64,000 bases of DNA, from NCBI GenBank assembly GCA_001466705.2, contig LATX02000192.1, forward strand, positions 248,001 through 312,000, in the 5' to 3' direction. Origin of the DNA: Moniliophthora roreri (taxonomy: Eukaryota; Basidiomycota; Agaricomycetes; Agaricales; Marasmiaceae). The first letter of the stretch is position 1; each line of letters opens with the position of its first letter. The notes beneath the pieces were generated by a model. The model was not told the DNA's origin and did not search any database. It saw only the letters and a program-made list of their open reading frames with translations. This document shows, piece after piece, positions 11,900-23,617 of this stretch. A program made the translations under genes and the position numbers.

Positions 11900-13280
11900 C
11901 TGAGCCGATGGGCTATCGGTCGCTTCCTTCAACAAGGCTCAGACGACATTGCGGTGCATCAGCGCCAGCAACGACAGTCTTACTTAGAATAGGAAGTTTA
12001 TAGAAATGGTGTATTGTATTCGATTTTGGCGTCTTCAAGGTGTACTCTGAAGAAATGTATCTGTTGGGTACAGACGTCACAATCAACGGTCGGAAACACG
12101 TCCAGCATCCACTCCCTTGGCATCGGCGGGCATGGGTATGAATATAGTCTGACTCCTGGCTCCTGCTTCCCATCTCAAGGTTTGAAACAATCAGTGTCGA
12201 AGCAGACGAGTTTTTTCACCGTGGGAATGAGCGCCTCGGTCGAGCGCCCGACCGGCGACAATCCGAACAAGTCGTAACTTGGAGGGGCTTTGTGGTCGAA
12301 CACAGAACAGCTGAGGTTTGGATTCAAATGCAGGCGAGTAATGTTCCGAGGAAGAGAAGGAATAAAGTTGAACTTGTGTACGCCAGTAAGGTGGTAAGAG
12401 TAAGCCTTTCGAATGTGAACTGCGAACTAGTTGGGGAGATTGCGAAGAGCCGTGCCGTGTTGAAAAGGACATAAACGCTAGGATGAATACGGCTGTGAAA
12501 AGGAGAGTCCCAGTCAGTTTCAGAGCTGATGAAAGTGAGAAATTACTTACGATGACGCTACTCGAATACCGATTTTGCTCGGAAGATGGTACTCACATTG
12601 AGAACAGTGGGTTTAGCGCGGTCGTTGGTGTAAACTGTGCGTATCTTCTGATGATTCGGAATATGGTGATCTTGGTGCGTGTCTTGAAGCTTCGAGATCC
12701 ATGAGAATAGCTCGAAGTGAGCAAAATGTCAGCGTGTATCGGCTCTTCCTCTTCCTGGGCCCACCCTGAACTACGGACTCGTCCCAAAGCCCAGAGCCCT
12801 CTAGTTGTGCCTCAATACAATCGGTCGAATCAGGTGTTATTGGCGGAAGGGAAAGTGTCGGGAGTAGGAAAGGCGGCAATAGTGGATTCAAGGTATCGTA
12901 GCATGGTACGGTCTGGCATTTACTCGAAGCCTTCAAAGGTATCCACTGGCAAAAGTCAGCATGATACTTCATTCCCAGCTCGTTCGTGATTAAAGAATGG
13001 CGAGGACGGATCCAAGTACCGGCAGCTGGGGGAGGCGATTTGTGGGTGGTACGTGTCGTATTTATGTAGAACGCCGCTTGGTTGTCATGCTTGCAGAATA
13101 GAAGGGTATTCCAATTCCATTTTGAAGTGATAGGCAATTTGACGATTCTTCCCTGCGAGATTCTATGCAGTGGTAACTGACTGGGATGTAGGTGATTTTG
13201 GCTGCAAGTAGATAGGCAAGGGGGTGACGCACCCAGTAAGTAGTATAATCACACATTCTCCTCTTATCTCCCATGACTAT
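11900..13280 (-). pseudogene. Possible decayed minus-strand gene of unknown family
   Basis: A run of minus-strand ORFs (12613-13137, 12191-12472, 11913-12173) reads as plausible protein: a Pro/Leu-rich stretch, a basic GGPRKRKSRY, then a short hydrophobic stretch (TGTLLFTAVFILAF) after a possible intron near 12480-12590. The start could be the ATG at 13274. The segment 12895-13200 is repeated, with transitions, at 29136-29430, so it is older than the segmental duplication. No conserved domain is recognised and the exon joins are unproven. Confidence 0.3.
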
Positions 13281-13960
13281 TAGTGCAGCATTCAGATCTT
13301 GATCAAGTGCTAGTCCGTCGAAGGGAAAGAAGTCTGACGCTGAGCAAGAAATGAAGGTTGTGGAAGGAAGTGAACAACGGTCCAGCGGCCTTTAATCGTC
13401 CCCGAGGGCTTTCCTTCCTCGTTTCCTCCTCACCGAGCCATAACGCCCTAATACACGCTCCAAAATCAATGAATGAAAGCCATTGAACAGGCTAGGATGC
13501 CATTTTCCTTGCATTCCTGTTGGACTAAGGTGCGTCAGAGATACAAACCTCGATGGCACTACGCTTGTCATCCCTTTCCGAAAACACCCAACTCCCATAA
13601 CCGCCAGGAGAGAATCGCTGACACTCTGGATGGGCAGACGATTTCACACGGAGTATATATCCTTTCTTTTCTCGTTCTGACCTATAGCATCAGATCGTAC
13701 CCGCATGAACAATCCGCAAGTTTCTTCGACCTTTCGGAAGACATGGCCCAAGTGCGGCTCTGCCTCACGACTCGTTCCATCTTCCCTTCGAGTCTACCAC
13801 CCGCTTTGGCCTATCCTCTCACAACAGACACGAGAGTTCGGTCCCGTGCATTTCTCCTCTTCTACCCCACCTCACCCAACGTAACGCACTACAGCTTGCC
13901 GTCCTGTGTTTTCTCCATCGGAACGCATCGACCAAAACGGACAAGCGTCGGGTATCGGTG
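12895..13960 (+). repeat. Left copy of a segmental duplication (pairs with 29136-30880)
   Basis: Three blocks match the right copy: 12895-13200 with 29136-29430, 13590-13790 with 29575-29795, and 13795-13950 with 30716-30880. The duplication continues into the membrane-protein genes (14499 here, 31058 there). Many differences are CpG here versus TpG or CpA there, for example CCCTGCGAGATTC here and CCCTATGAGATTC there. Confidence 0.75.
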
Positions 13961-13969
13961 ACGCCGATT

Positions 13970-14498
13970 CAGATCTCGTTTACTCGTTTAATGAATATCG
14001 TTGAATTTGCCCGAATACACAGACTTAGCTGCCTGTAAAACTTGAGCAGTTGATGGTATCTGATGCTATAGGGGCGAATTAGGTTTAACCGAGGTAGTAA
14101 ACCAGATGCGCATACTGACCGGAACGTTCTACCGGAGTCTCCCAAAACCTTATCCATACAAAAACCACACCTGTGCCTATACTGTCAAAAAATAACATGT
14201 TCGGTGCCATCATTGGCTCGCCGACGAGGGCTTTCAGGAGTTAGCTCGCGCAAGGAGTGGATTCAACCCTCCACCACAATCGTGGCACTGCAGCAGCTAT
14301 CTATCTATCAACATCAAAGCAAACAAGTGATCATCACAAACCCCATGTATTGACTTCCCCATCTGATCAACAAATCGAAACTCGGTATTAGGAAAGGTGC
14401 GTTTCTGGCTGCCGGAAACACATCTATAGTCCATAAACTGCATCAGAGGGACACACATTTGACTCATACCTCAATCCCCCCATCTCCCTTAATGCTGC
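13970..14498. other. Promoter and leader of membrane-protein copy C
   Basis: No gene is seen. The last 180 bp share runs with the 5' flanks of copies A and B (CAAACAAGTGATCATCACA near 14322; CATAAACTGCATCAGAGGGA near 14434), so the core promoter is probably at 14420-14450. Confidence 0.5.
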
Positions 14499-16265
14499 AT
14501 GGATCCCCTCCCGTACAACATCACCATTAATTCTCAGTCAGCAGCCATTGTATACACACCTAGTCGCAATGGCAATGACACTCTAGAGGGCGGTTGGAAT
14601 GTCATGTACACCGATGGAACCGCACAAAATGTCGTTGGCCGCCAAGGAGTTGGCGATAGCTATCTTCAAACAAAGCTCTTTGGCGCATCGATGTCAATAA
14701 CTTGGATCGGCACTGCGGCATATATCTACGGAAATTCAACAGCCCCATACTATACTTTGGTAGACGGCGCCCTGAACATTGGGCCGCGAGTTCCCCAAAG
14801 CAATTTGCTCGCTTCTGTGACGGGACTCCCTTACGGAAGCCACACAATCATATTAGCTCAAAATGGGACGGACTTGCTGGGATTTCACCATGCGATCCTG
14901 ACCATCGGGATTGGTTACGAAGGGTATGATATCACTTTCGTGTGCCATCGTGTCCCTAAGCTGACACATTCAAGTTCCTCATTTCAGGTACAGAATCAGT
15001 CGGTCCCGGCTGTCATTAACGACCGACCAAACGATGCATTTTTCGACTTGCGGAAACTGACAACGTATACAAGCTGGGGGCTAGAACCTGCGGAACTAGA
15101 AGGTGAATTTCGGACACCCCGGCACGCTCGGAATTCGGATAACTTATGCACGGAGTAATTGCAGAGGTTCTACCAAACAGTGGTCACCAGCCAGTCCCTC
15201 GTGCAGTTAGTGGCGTATTGGAATCGACAAATGATCCTAGTTTGGTTTTCAAAATCACCAACAGTTCAGCATTCTTCGTTAGGGGGTATGTTGCCCCACA
15301 ACGGCAGTCAAAAATGGCTACCCTAACACCTGGACTCAACGGAGAGCCTTTCAAAGTCACCGTGTTCAATGACTATTCCTCGATACTTGATTTTGACCAG
15401 GTCTTGTATTGGGAGAGCGGTCTGAATCGTGACCAGACTTACACAGTGGCAATTCGTGCGTCCGGCTCAGTTGGGTTGCAAAGAATGGACTTTCACACCC
15501 TTGACATTATCGATGGGTCAGTTTATTTTGTTTTTCCTGATCGCTGAGTTTTGAGAACTGAGCTATTTTGTCAGAGGCCCAAATCCTTCTAAAGGAACTC
15601 TAGGCGAAACGTCTTCCTCGGCCGCTAATCAACTCTCAGCAGGATCTATAGGAGGTATTGTGGTGAGCTAGCCTTACGTCCCTCTTGTTTTCCTTTCTGA
15701 CACATTGATAGGTGGGAGTTGTTTTGTCTGTCCTCATTATAATAATATTGGTTTTACGTTGTCGTAGAGGGTATTCGAAGGCCTCTAATATAACTGCTTT
15801 TGTTGAAACAAGTGCGTCTACTGATCCTTCTGGGATACCGGGGCTCACAGTGACCATTTCATAGGATCCGACTACCCTCGTCATAGAGGCTCGGACTCAA
15901 AATCTAAACGTAGCCCTAATCACGAGTCTGAGCCGGAGGATGCTCCTCCTTCCCCTTCTTTGGAGTCAAACACACCTCCCGGTGTCAGTGCCGGCCTCAC
16001 CAGTCATGCACTCAGACATCTCCGCAGAATTCGTTGGTCATTTGCACCACCAGCACCCATTCGGGAAACTGATGCTGGTCCTGCAACTTTACCTCCTGAA
16101 TACGACCACTCTTGGATTGTGAACGCATCTGCACCTGTGTCAGCTTCCCCAAGGCGTGTTCTCCCAATTCTTCCTGGCCCGGGCCCCGGCTCAGCACCGC
16201 CTATTCCTAGAGATAAGATTGAGCATGACAGCTCGGAACAAACCACAGATCCGAGTTCAAGTTAA
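14499..16265 (+). CDS. Single-pass membrane protein, copy C (intact, 497 aa)
   Basis: Exons: 14499-14923, 14975-15102, 15165-15516, 15575-15662, 15712-15811, 15865-16265 (1494 nt, open). The first ectodomain (1-141) has WIGTAAYIYGN and LPYGSHTIIL; the second (about 145-301) has SSFQVQNQSVPA, VLYWESGLNRDQTYTVAI and LDIIDG. The membrane helix is at about 325-347 (IVVGVVLSVLIIIILVL) followed by RCRRG. The cytoplasmic tail carries LPPEYDHSW, a PPxY motif of the kind bound by WW domains of Rsp5/Nedd4 ligases, and a Pro-rich end. Compared with copy A it lacks one intron and the short exon after the membrane segment. Intron 1 is 51 nt with no stop, so the unspliced frame also stays open. Function unknown; a surface sensor or adhesion role is only a guess. 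Confidence 0.87.
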
Positions 16266-16624
16266 AGTTGGGGCACACAATTTAACTACCGAGATCCGAT
16301 TCAAATGCCCAGGTCTGTCTGTTATCAGATTTTAATAGTTCATCCCAATCTTGAAGTCGTCATGTTTTACAGTCACGTTGTCTGTCCTTTTCACAATATG
16401 CGCATGCAGTTCTTGACTTTACTGCTAATAAATATGCACCCTCAGCTTGATATGTTGTATAATATGTAAACGGGAATGAAATAGCTGTGAATAACGACAT
16501 AAGGACACGTATCCAATCGATCACTGGGCTTGCGGTGATGCGAACGCCACTCTCAAGGCACTCGGTCGTAGACGTGCCGAGTCATCCCAAGAAATGCAAT
16601 TTACTACGTAGGCTAGCTTGTCTC
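16266..16624. other. No gene seen
   Basis: Three-prime flank of copy C and intergenic DNA; no ORF or repeat of note. Confidence 0.4.
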
Positions 16625-16965
16625 AGCCCTCAACTTGTTCAATGATTTTTTCCACCTCAGGATCTCGATAATCAAAAACTGCATCTGCGTCTGCACCAAG
16701 GCTTTTGTGCAGCTCGTGGTTTTTGGATGGGGCGGTTGCGACCGGTCTTTCGCCACTCGCATATTGACCGACGCACCGCCCCTGATAGGGATCTGTGTGT
16801 TGTGGTCAGACTCAGAGTTATGTTGCGAGAAGCATAGTGAGCACGCACTTAAACGTACTCCCTAGCTGGTTCGCCAGGTGGAGGTATTTGTTCATGATAC
16901 CTCCCAGACACGTAGAGGCGCCCTCCAGACAGATATGAGCTAGGAGAGGAACACGAGCTTAAGTG
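16625..16965 (-). pseudogene. Remnant 1 of an MDR (zinc-type alcohol dehydrogenase-like) oxidoreductase
   Basis: On the minus strand the sequence encodes NHELHKSLGADADAVFDYRDPEVEKI. SLGADAVFDYRDPEV is the classic segment after the Rossmann nucleotide-binding motif in medium-chain reductases. An upstream block (near 16870-16960) aligns with the remnants at 41.7-41.9 kb and 45.1-45.2 kb. The rest of the catalytic domain is absent or scrambled, and a stop follows IEQVEG. Only a fragment is present. Confidence 0.6.
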
Positions 16966-17281
16966 TTAAATATTATATCTTTCCTCCCGAGGTCGTTTGA
17001 TATGCCTAAAAGCACGAAACGCATCTTTCAGATAGAAGCAGAAGAGGTACGAGTAAACGACTTGCAGGCATCACAAAGTTGCGTTCGTCCACTTCTAAGC
17101 ACTGAAACTCATTCCTACTCCCAACCTGAAATCTGCCGGTCTTTTTGCTTTTCTTGGACTCCAATCTTTGATCTGAGGTTTGACACAAGCCGGGTCGTGA
17201 AGCAGAGACTTGTTATAGGAAGTTGACAAATGAAGGCCTGGACTTCTTCAAGCCACAATTCAGATTCATGTGGTTCCCTTA
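16966..17281. other. Flank of the retrotransposon insertion site
   Basis: One short plus-strand ORF (ATG at 17002, about 74 aa) has no recognisable features. CCTTA at 17277-17281 is the left copy of the retrotransposon target-site duplication. Confidence 0.5.
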
Positions 17282-17655
17282 TGTTACGACTCCAAGGACT
17301 TATTGGGCATCTAAACTACTTTTTTCCTCCACATCATGTACATGCTTAACAAACCTTCTATTTCTCTTACAAATTCCTTCTATAGTTTTCTTTCTTAGTA
17401 AGGACTCACTTTTGATTACTCATAGTAGCTAAATATAGTTCTGAGTACTTAGTCATTAGTTAGAAGCCCTTGTATTTAAACCCATGACCAGTAGACAAGC
17501 TTCTTCAGCTTGACCTGGTTAAAGTTTATCATAACCTTGTTCTTCACACTTGACCCCTTGTTCCTAAGTCATCTGTCCAAGTCTATTGACTTTGGAACTC
17601 GCAAATCAAGCTCTCTAACTTGAACTCAGTGTTATTGCGGAGGACTCGTGTAACA
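17282..17655 (+). repeat. 5' LTR
   Basis: 374 bp with perfect 6-bp terminal inverted repeats TGTTAC/GTAACA. By hand alignment it differs from the 3' LTR at about 15 positions, all transitions, with no indels. Confidence 0.93.
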
Positions 17656-17747
17656 TTAGGTCAAGCTGATCTAGCTGACCTTTCGAGGTTCAGGCACCCA
17701 GAAACGACACCACATCCAGACATTGGAGAACCACTGCTGAAGATCCA

Positions 17748-19112
17748 TTGAACTTAGAACAACAAAGGAGAACCTTTCTTCTTGTTACCCCAGAAAATGA
17801 ACTCACACTCAAACAGAGGATCCAGAGGTTTGAACTCCTTGCTCAAGAAGAAGCAAGGGAGGAAATAGCAACACAAACAACCAGAATGCCCAGAACCAGG
17901 TCCTGGACCAGACCTGAACAGACAATCGACTTTGCAACAGGCTTTGGACTGTTAGAAGCCGAAAGGAGAACCTTGACCCAAACATCTTCCCAACCCTTGC
18001 GGCAGCATTCACCAGAACAGATGAACTCCCCAAGTACAGAGACAGTAACACAGACCCAACCCTTCAAAACCCCGAATTCGCCGTCACCCTCGAATGGGCA
18101 ATTGCAAACCAAACTACTGGAAACAACCAGCTTAATCATATCATCTTCAGAACCAACTTCCCATATGACCAATCAGCAGACTACAACATCCTTAGAGGAT
18201 TTGATCTCCGCTCTTCATGCTCTGCAAACATCCAATGGGGAAAAGAAGAAGGAGAACAAAGTCGCTGTTCCAAATAGCTTCGATGGAACCCCAGCCAAGG
18301 CTAGTACCTTTCTTATAGAAGTAGACTTATACCTCATGGCTAATGACACCCTTTACCTGAATGACAAAGACAAAATTCTATTCATGTTGTGCTATATGAA
18401 AGAAGGACATGTGGTGAAATGGATGAAAGCCAAGACTAGCGAATACAAGGCCAGCCTAAAGGAGAGAAGTGCTGAACCAGCTGACATGAAACCTGAAGAC
18501 CAGATTCACATAATGACATGGGAAGAGTTTCTTGAAGATTTCAACAAAGCCTTCAAACCTGTTGATGTTGGGATGGATGCTTGTCTCAAGATGAAAAACC
18601 TCAAACAAGGCAAAAGACACATTGACAAATATATTACAGACTTCTGTCTCCTCGCCCTCGACTCCGAATACAATGACTGGGCCCTTATTGATCACTTCAT
18701 GGCTGGACTTCACCTGGCCCTTCTCAAATCATGCCTCTCTATCCCTGATCATCCCAACGACATAGAAGGATGGTATGACAGGGCCAGAAAGTACAATAAG
18801 GCATGGCTTACGATGATGGCCATCACCGGAGGAGAAAGGATGAAGAAGATTGTCAAAACAGAAGCAAAAGTAAACTGTCTTTCTGACGCTGAATCAATAG
18901 AGTATTGCCAAAAGAGGTTGTGTTACAAATGCAGCAAACCTGGACACATTAGCAGGGACTGCCTGGACAAGCTGAAAGAGGAGTCAAAGAAGGAAAGCTC
19001 AAAGAAAGCTACTCCTAAAGATGTGTATTATCAAATCTGTGCTATCTATCGAGACTTCTCTGAAGAGGAACAAACCCAGATCTTAGACTTTATGGAAGGA
19101 GAGGGTTTTTAG
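17748..19112 (+). CDS. Gag polyprotein of the LTR element (about 454 aa, open)
   Basis: A single open frame of 454 codons. A Gln/Thr/Ser-rich N-terminal half is followed by a capsid-like region with the retrotransposon_gag pattern (SFDGTPAKASTFLIEVDLYL, WEEFLEDFNKAF), then a zinc knuckle CYKCSKPGHISRDC (C-x2-C-x4-H-x4-C) and a Lys/Glu-rich end. The frame begins with a TTG at 17748; the nearest ATG is internal (17886), so the true start has been lost or lies elsewhere. Unlike pol, gag has no in-frame stop. Gag is in a different frame from pol, so expression of pol would need frameshifting or another mechanism. Confidence 0.85.
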   Translation: MNLEQQRRTFLLVTPENELTLKQRIQRFELLAQEEAREEIATQTTRMPRTRSWTRPEQTIDFATGFGLLEAERRTLTQTSSQPLRQHSPEQMNSPSTETVTQTQPFKTPNSPSPSNGQLQTKLLETTSLIISSSEPTSHMTNQQTTTSLEDLISALHALQTSNGEKKKENKVAVPNSFDGTPAKASTFLIEVDLYLMANDTLYLNDKDKILFMLCYMKEGHVVKWMKAKTSEYKASLKERSAEPADMKPEDQIHIMTWEEFLEDFNKAFKPVDVGMDACLKMKNLKQGKRHIDKYITDFCLLALDSEYNDWALIDHFMAGLHLALLKSCLSIPDHPNDIEGWYDRARKYNKAWLTMMAITGGERMKKIVKTEAKVNCLSDAESIEYCQKRLCYKCSKPGHISRDCLDKLKEESKKESSKKATPKDVYYQICAIYRDFSEEEQTQILDFMEGEGF

Positions 19113-19149
19113 TGTGGCGGTTGAGCTCGATGTCTCCTCCACCTCTTCA

Positions 19150-22100
19150 TATTTCTAGTGTTACTGTAGCAGCCACAATGGAATGAAATTCTATGCATAT
19201 TCCGCTGGCACTCAATACTGGAAAAGAAATCATCAAAAAACTAGCACTCCTTGACTCAGAAGCAGAAGGAAATTTCATCAGCTGAGTAATAGCCTGAAAG
19301 TTATGTCTTCCCTTATCCAAACTAGAAAAAAGGGTTAAGGTTCTTAATGTAGACAGAACTCTGAATACGGCAGCATATGTCACTCATACTGCCTGAGTAA
19401 TGTTCCAAATTGGAGATCAGAAGATGACTGAAGACCTCATGGTCTCTGGATTAGGAGGAGAACAAGTTATTCTTGGAATGCCATGGCTATGACACTATAA
19501 CTCTAAAATCGACTGGGCCAATGGGAAAATTGAAATTCCACCTAGAAGGAAAATTAAGATAAGTTGTTTTCAAGGAATCTTAGACCAAACAGAACCAGAA
19601 GTCTTGATCAGGGTGAAAACTTCTGTTTCCCAAACATTGGAACACAGTCAGGAAGAAGAGAAAAAGAAGACAATCAAAGAATTGGTACCGGATTACCTTT
19701 TAGAGTATAAGCGGCAATTCAAAAAAGATGCTTCGGAAAGATTTCCAGAATTGAGACCTTATGACCATGCCATCGATCTGAAACCTGGAACAGAGTCTCT
19801 CAACTGCAAAATTTACCCTCTATCCCTGATTGAACAGCAACTCCAGAACTAGTTTTTACTTGAAAACCTCCAAAAAGAGTATATCCGACCCTCAAAATCT
19901 CTAATGGCTTCTCCATTCTTCTTTGTTTCGAAAAAGGAGAAAGAAGCATTCAGACCCTGTCAAGACTATTGCGAACTGAACAAGAGAACCATCAAAAACA
20001 CTTACCTGTTATCACTTGTCTCAGATCTTATTGACAAACTCAAAGGAGCCAATTACTTCACAAAATTAGATTTATGAAATGGCTATAACAATATTTGGAT
20101 CAAAGATGGAGATCAGTGGAAAGCAGCGTTCAAAACAAACAAAGGACTCTTCAAACCAATGGTGATGTTTTTCGGATTATCCAATTCCCCAGCTACATTC
20201 CAATTGTTTATAGATGATATATTCACTGATTATCTTGAAGAAGAGTGGATAGTCATCTACATGGACGACATTCTAGTTTTCTCACTAGACAAGGAAACCC
20301 ACAAACAACAGACAATCAAAGTCTTAGAATGACTGTGATTACATGACCTCTTCCTCAAACCTGAAAAATGCAAGTTTGATGTTACAGAAGTTGAATTCTT
20401 GGGGATGGTCATATGACCAGAATATATCAGTATGGATCCAATCAAACTGGCAGGCATCAAAGACTGGAAAGCTCCCACAACAGTCAAAGGAGTCTGGTCC
20501 TTCCTTGAGTTTGGGAATTTTTATTGAAAATTCATTGGAAGATTCTCCAAACTAGCCAGACCACTCAATGACCTAACAAAGAAGGACAAAAAATTCGAAT
20601 GGACAGAGGAATGCCAAGCGGCATTTGATGCCTTGAAAAGGAAGTTCCTATCCAAACCAGTGTTGATTATGCTGGACTCTGATAGACCCTTTCTGATAGA
20701 ATGTGACACGTCCAAATGGGCTACAGGAGCTGTTCTCAGACAACAAGGAACCAACAGAGAATGACATCCATGTGGATACATCTCTCATTCTCTCACACCA
20801 ACAGAAAGAAATTACAAAATCTACGACAGAGAACTCCTCAGCATAGTATGGGCCCTAGAAACATGGTGACATTACCTCATGGGAGGAAAACACCCAATTA
20901 CCATACTCTTGGACCACAAGAACCTAACATTCTTCAAAACCCCACAAAAACTCAATCGAAGACAAGCAAGATGGTCTCTGTTCCTATTAGAATTTGACCT
21001 AGACCTAATCCATACTCCAGAAACAAAAATAATGCAATCAGACACTCTATCCAGATGACCTGACCATGTTGACAATAATGAAAACAATAATGATGATGTA
21101 ATTGTCCTTCCAGATAAGTTCTTGATCTGATCAATTGACATCAAGTTACATAATGATATCATCAAGAACCTAAAAGGGGAGACACTATACAACAGTGCGA
21201 TCAAGACGGTGTTAGAAAAAGGACCACTACCAATCAAATTGGTGTTGGAAGATTGGACAATTCAAGATGGGCTGGTGTTCTACAAAGACTGATGTTACAT
21301 ACTGGACAAAGGAAACCTCCGACAGCAGATCATAAAGCAAATACATGAAGCAAAAGGAATGGGTCACCCAGAGCAGTACAATACTCTAGAAAAAGTCACA
21401 AGGGACTTCTGGTGGCCTAGAATGGCTAAATTCATCAGAACATTTATTGATGGATGCACAGTTTGCTAAGAGAGCAAATCAAGAACTCACCCAACCAAAG
21501 TACTCCTTTTACCCATTGAAGAGAAGAAAGATGTGTTACTGTTTTCAAAAATAATGATGGACCTGATTACAGACTTGCCAGAATCAGACAGGTATGACTC
21601 AATTTTAGTTGTGGTAGACCACTCCTCTATGAAGGGGGTAATTTTCTCACCCTGCAACAAGACAATTGATGCCAAGCACACGGCAACTCTCATCTTGAAC
21701 AACATATACAAACAATTTAGATTGCCAGATAAAATCATCTCAGATAGAGATCCATGCTTTGCAGCCCATGTGTTCCAAGAACTCAGAAAGCAATTGGGCA
21801 TTAAACACATGATGAGTACTGCCTTTCACCCTCAAACAGATGGAGAATCTGAAAGAGTAAATTAAGAATTGGAAACCTTCCTCTGAATGTTCTGTTCTCA
21901 CCAACAAGACAAATGGGCCGAACTCCTTCCTTTTGCAGAATTTGCACACAATAATCAAACCCACTCTACTCTGAAACAATCCCCGTTTTACCTCATGATG
22001 GGATACAACCCCAGACCCCTCCCCACTGCCTTCCACAAAACTACGATCCCTTCAATAGAAAAGCAACTTACCGAGCTAAAGAAGCTCTGGGAAGAAACCT

Positions 22101-22801
22101 TTTCCCTTATGGAACTGGCATGAAAAAGAATAGAAGGGAAAGCCAAACAATCCTCGGAACCTTTCACTGTTGGACAGAAGGTTTGGCTAGAAGGAAGAAA
22201 CCTCTCGTTTGGATACCCATCAAAGAAATTAGCCTCAAAACGAGAAGGACCATTCCAGGTAGAAGCCATACTAGGACTGGTAATGTACAAATTGGCTTTA
22301 CTGAAACAATGGAAGATCCACCCAGTGTTTCATACTTCTCTTCTGTCCCCTTATAGAGAAAATGAAGTTCAGGGGAAGAACTTCCTAAAACCACCACCTG
22401 ATATTGTAGAAGGACAGGAAGAATACGAGATTAAAGCCATCATAGGACATTCCCCAAAAAGGAATCCTAAAAGATTCTTAGTAGCATGGAAAGGGTATCC
22501 ATCGGTGGAGAATGAGTGGCTCCAAACAAAAGATTTCTGTCACACAAAAGAGACTCTAGCCAACTATAAAAAGGCTCACAAGCTCAGACAAATCCTCACC
22601 AACTCACAACCAACAATATGTCTCAATTATTCACCTTCAAAAACCTCTGCCCCACTGCTGCCCAACTCCTCTTCCTCCTCAACAACACCAACTACAGAGA
22701 GTGTATCATCACTGCAGCTTGTCCCAACAATCTTGTTGACCACCTACTCACTGACTACCACTTCCTTCAGCACCAACATGAACACTTCGAAAGTTTGCTG
22801 A
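19150..22801 (+). pseudogene. Pol polyprotein (protease-RT-RNase H-integrase-chromodomain) with many TGA stops
   Basis: All homologous segments lie in one frame, so no frameshift is needed, but I count about 19 in-frame stops, nearly all TGA. Most sit where relatives have Arg. The protease active-site Asp-Ser-Gly appears as Asp-Ser-Glu near 19252. RT keeps the YMDD box (20258-20269). RNase H spans about 20680-21060. Integrase keeps His/His and CxxC (about 21345-21470) and the core SDRD and HPQTDGESERVN segments (21540-21860). The C terminus is a chromodomain (about 22425-22580, FLVAWKGYPSVENEWL). Dead in this copy. Confidence 0.9.
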
Positions 22802-23617
22802 ACGGAGTAAACTACAGAATGAACTTAATTGCCTCCAACATAGCAGCAACTGGGTTCATGATCTCTGGACAAATTACAGTACCCATGATCTGTGCCCCCA
22901 ACATCTTCATACCCTATTTACCACCAACATTAGATAACCCCACCACCACCAGGTACAAGACATCTCCCACAGGCAGACTGGAGTATCCTCCTTGATGTCC
23001 CTCCAAGGCCCTTGAGGACTATGAGCTCATTGAGGACCCCAGACCCGCATCTGCTCCACTGATCCCCATCAATCACTTCGACATGAGCAACTTTGATGGA
23101 CCTGAATCATCTCCAAGTCCCGAGCCCAGATCATCCTCTAACTCCTCCTTCCATAGACATTCCTCAGCACCCCTTGAACCCATACCCCGAGACTGACGAT
23201 TACGAGTCCAATTTAGCCCAGATGTTGAGGACATCCCCATTGCAACCTGAGAACAGCTCAATCAAACCCCTACCCCATCCTCTTGCATCCCTCACTCAAT
23301 TGCTCCAAACAATGACTCTGAATCCACCTGGACTACCCATGACTGGTCAACCCCAGATGACTATTGGGATACCAGCACATGGACCCTTAGACCTCAGACC
23401 CCTGAATTCCCCAAACAAAAACAACATTGTCAACGAAACAACAAACTATGGAAGTCCAAGGTTGTCTTCACCAACCAATCTGGTATATATCCATGACAGA
23501 TTTCCTCAATGTGATCAATGTGGCCAACAAGGTCACAATACACAGGACTGTGGAGCTTACCAATGTATGGTTTGCAACACATTCTGCCCTCACCATCTCT
23601 CTGAACATTGCCCATGA
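22618..23617 (+). pseudogene. Extra ORF region after pol with a C-terminal zinc knuckle
   Basis: Overlapping the end of pol, a 125-codon ORF (22618-22995) is followed in the same frame, past a TGA, by acidic and Ser/Pro-rich sequence with more TGA stops. The block then ends in another frame with CDQCGQQGHNTQDC and further Cys/His pairs (stop at 23617). The C-x2-C-x4-H-x4-C spacing is that of a zinc knuckle. The simplest reading is one extra protein damaged by the same mutations as pol plus a frameshift or intron. No known function; a third ORF is not part of the basic Ty3/gypsy plan. Confidence 0.55.

Noticed and set aside
13473..13961. 162-codon plus-strand ORF as a gene
   Set aside because: Its decayed duplicate at 29.5-30.9 kb does not preserve the frame, and no domain is visible; the region is better described as duplicated non-coding or remnant DNA.
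17809..18172. Minus-strand ORFs of 80-109 codons across gag
   Set aside because: They lie antisense to the well-supported gag frame and have no domain features.
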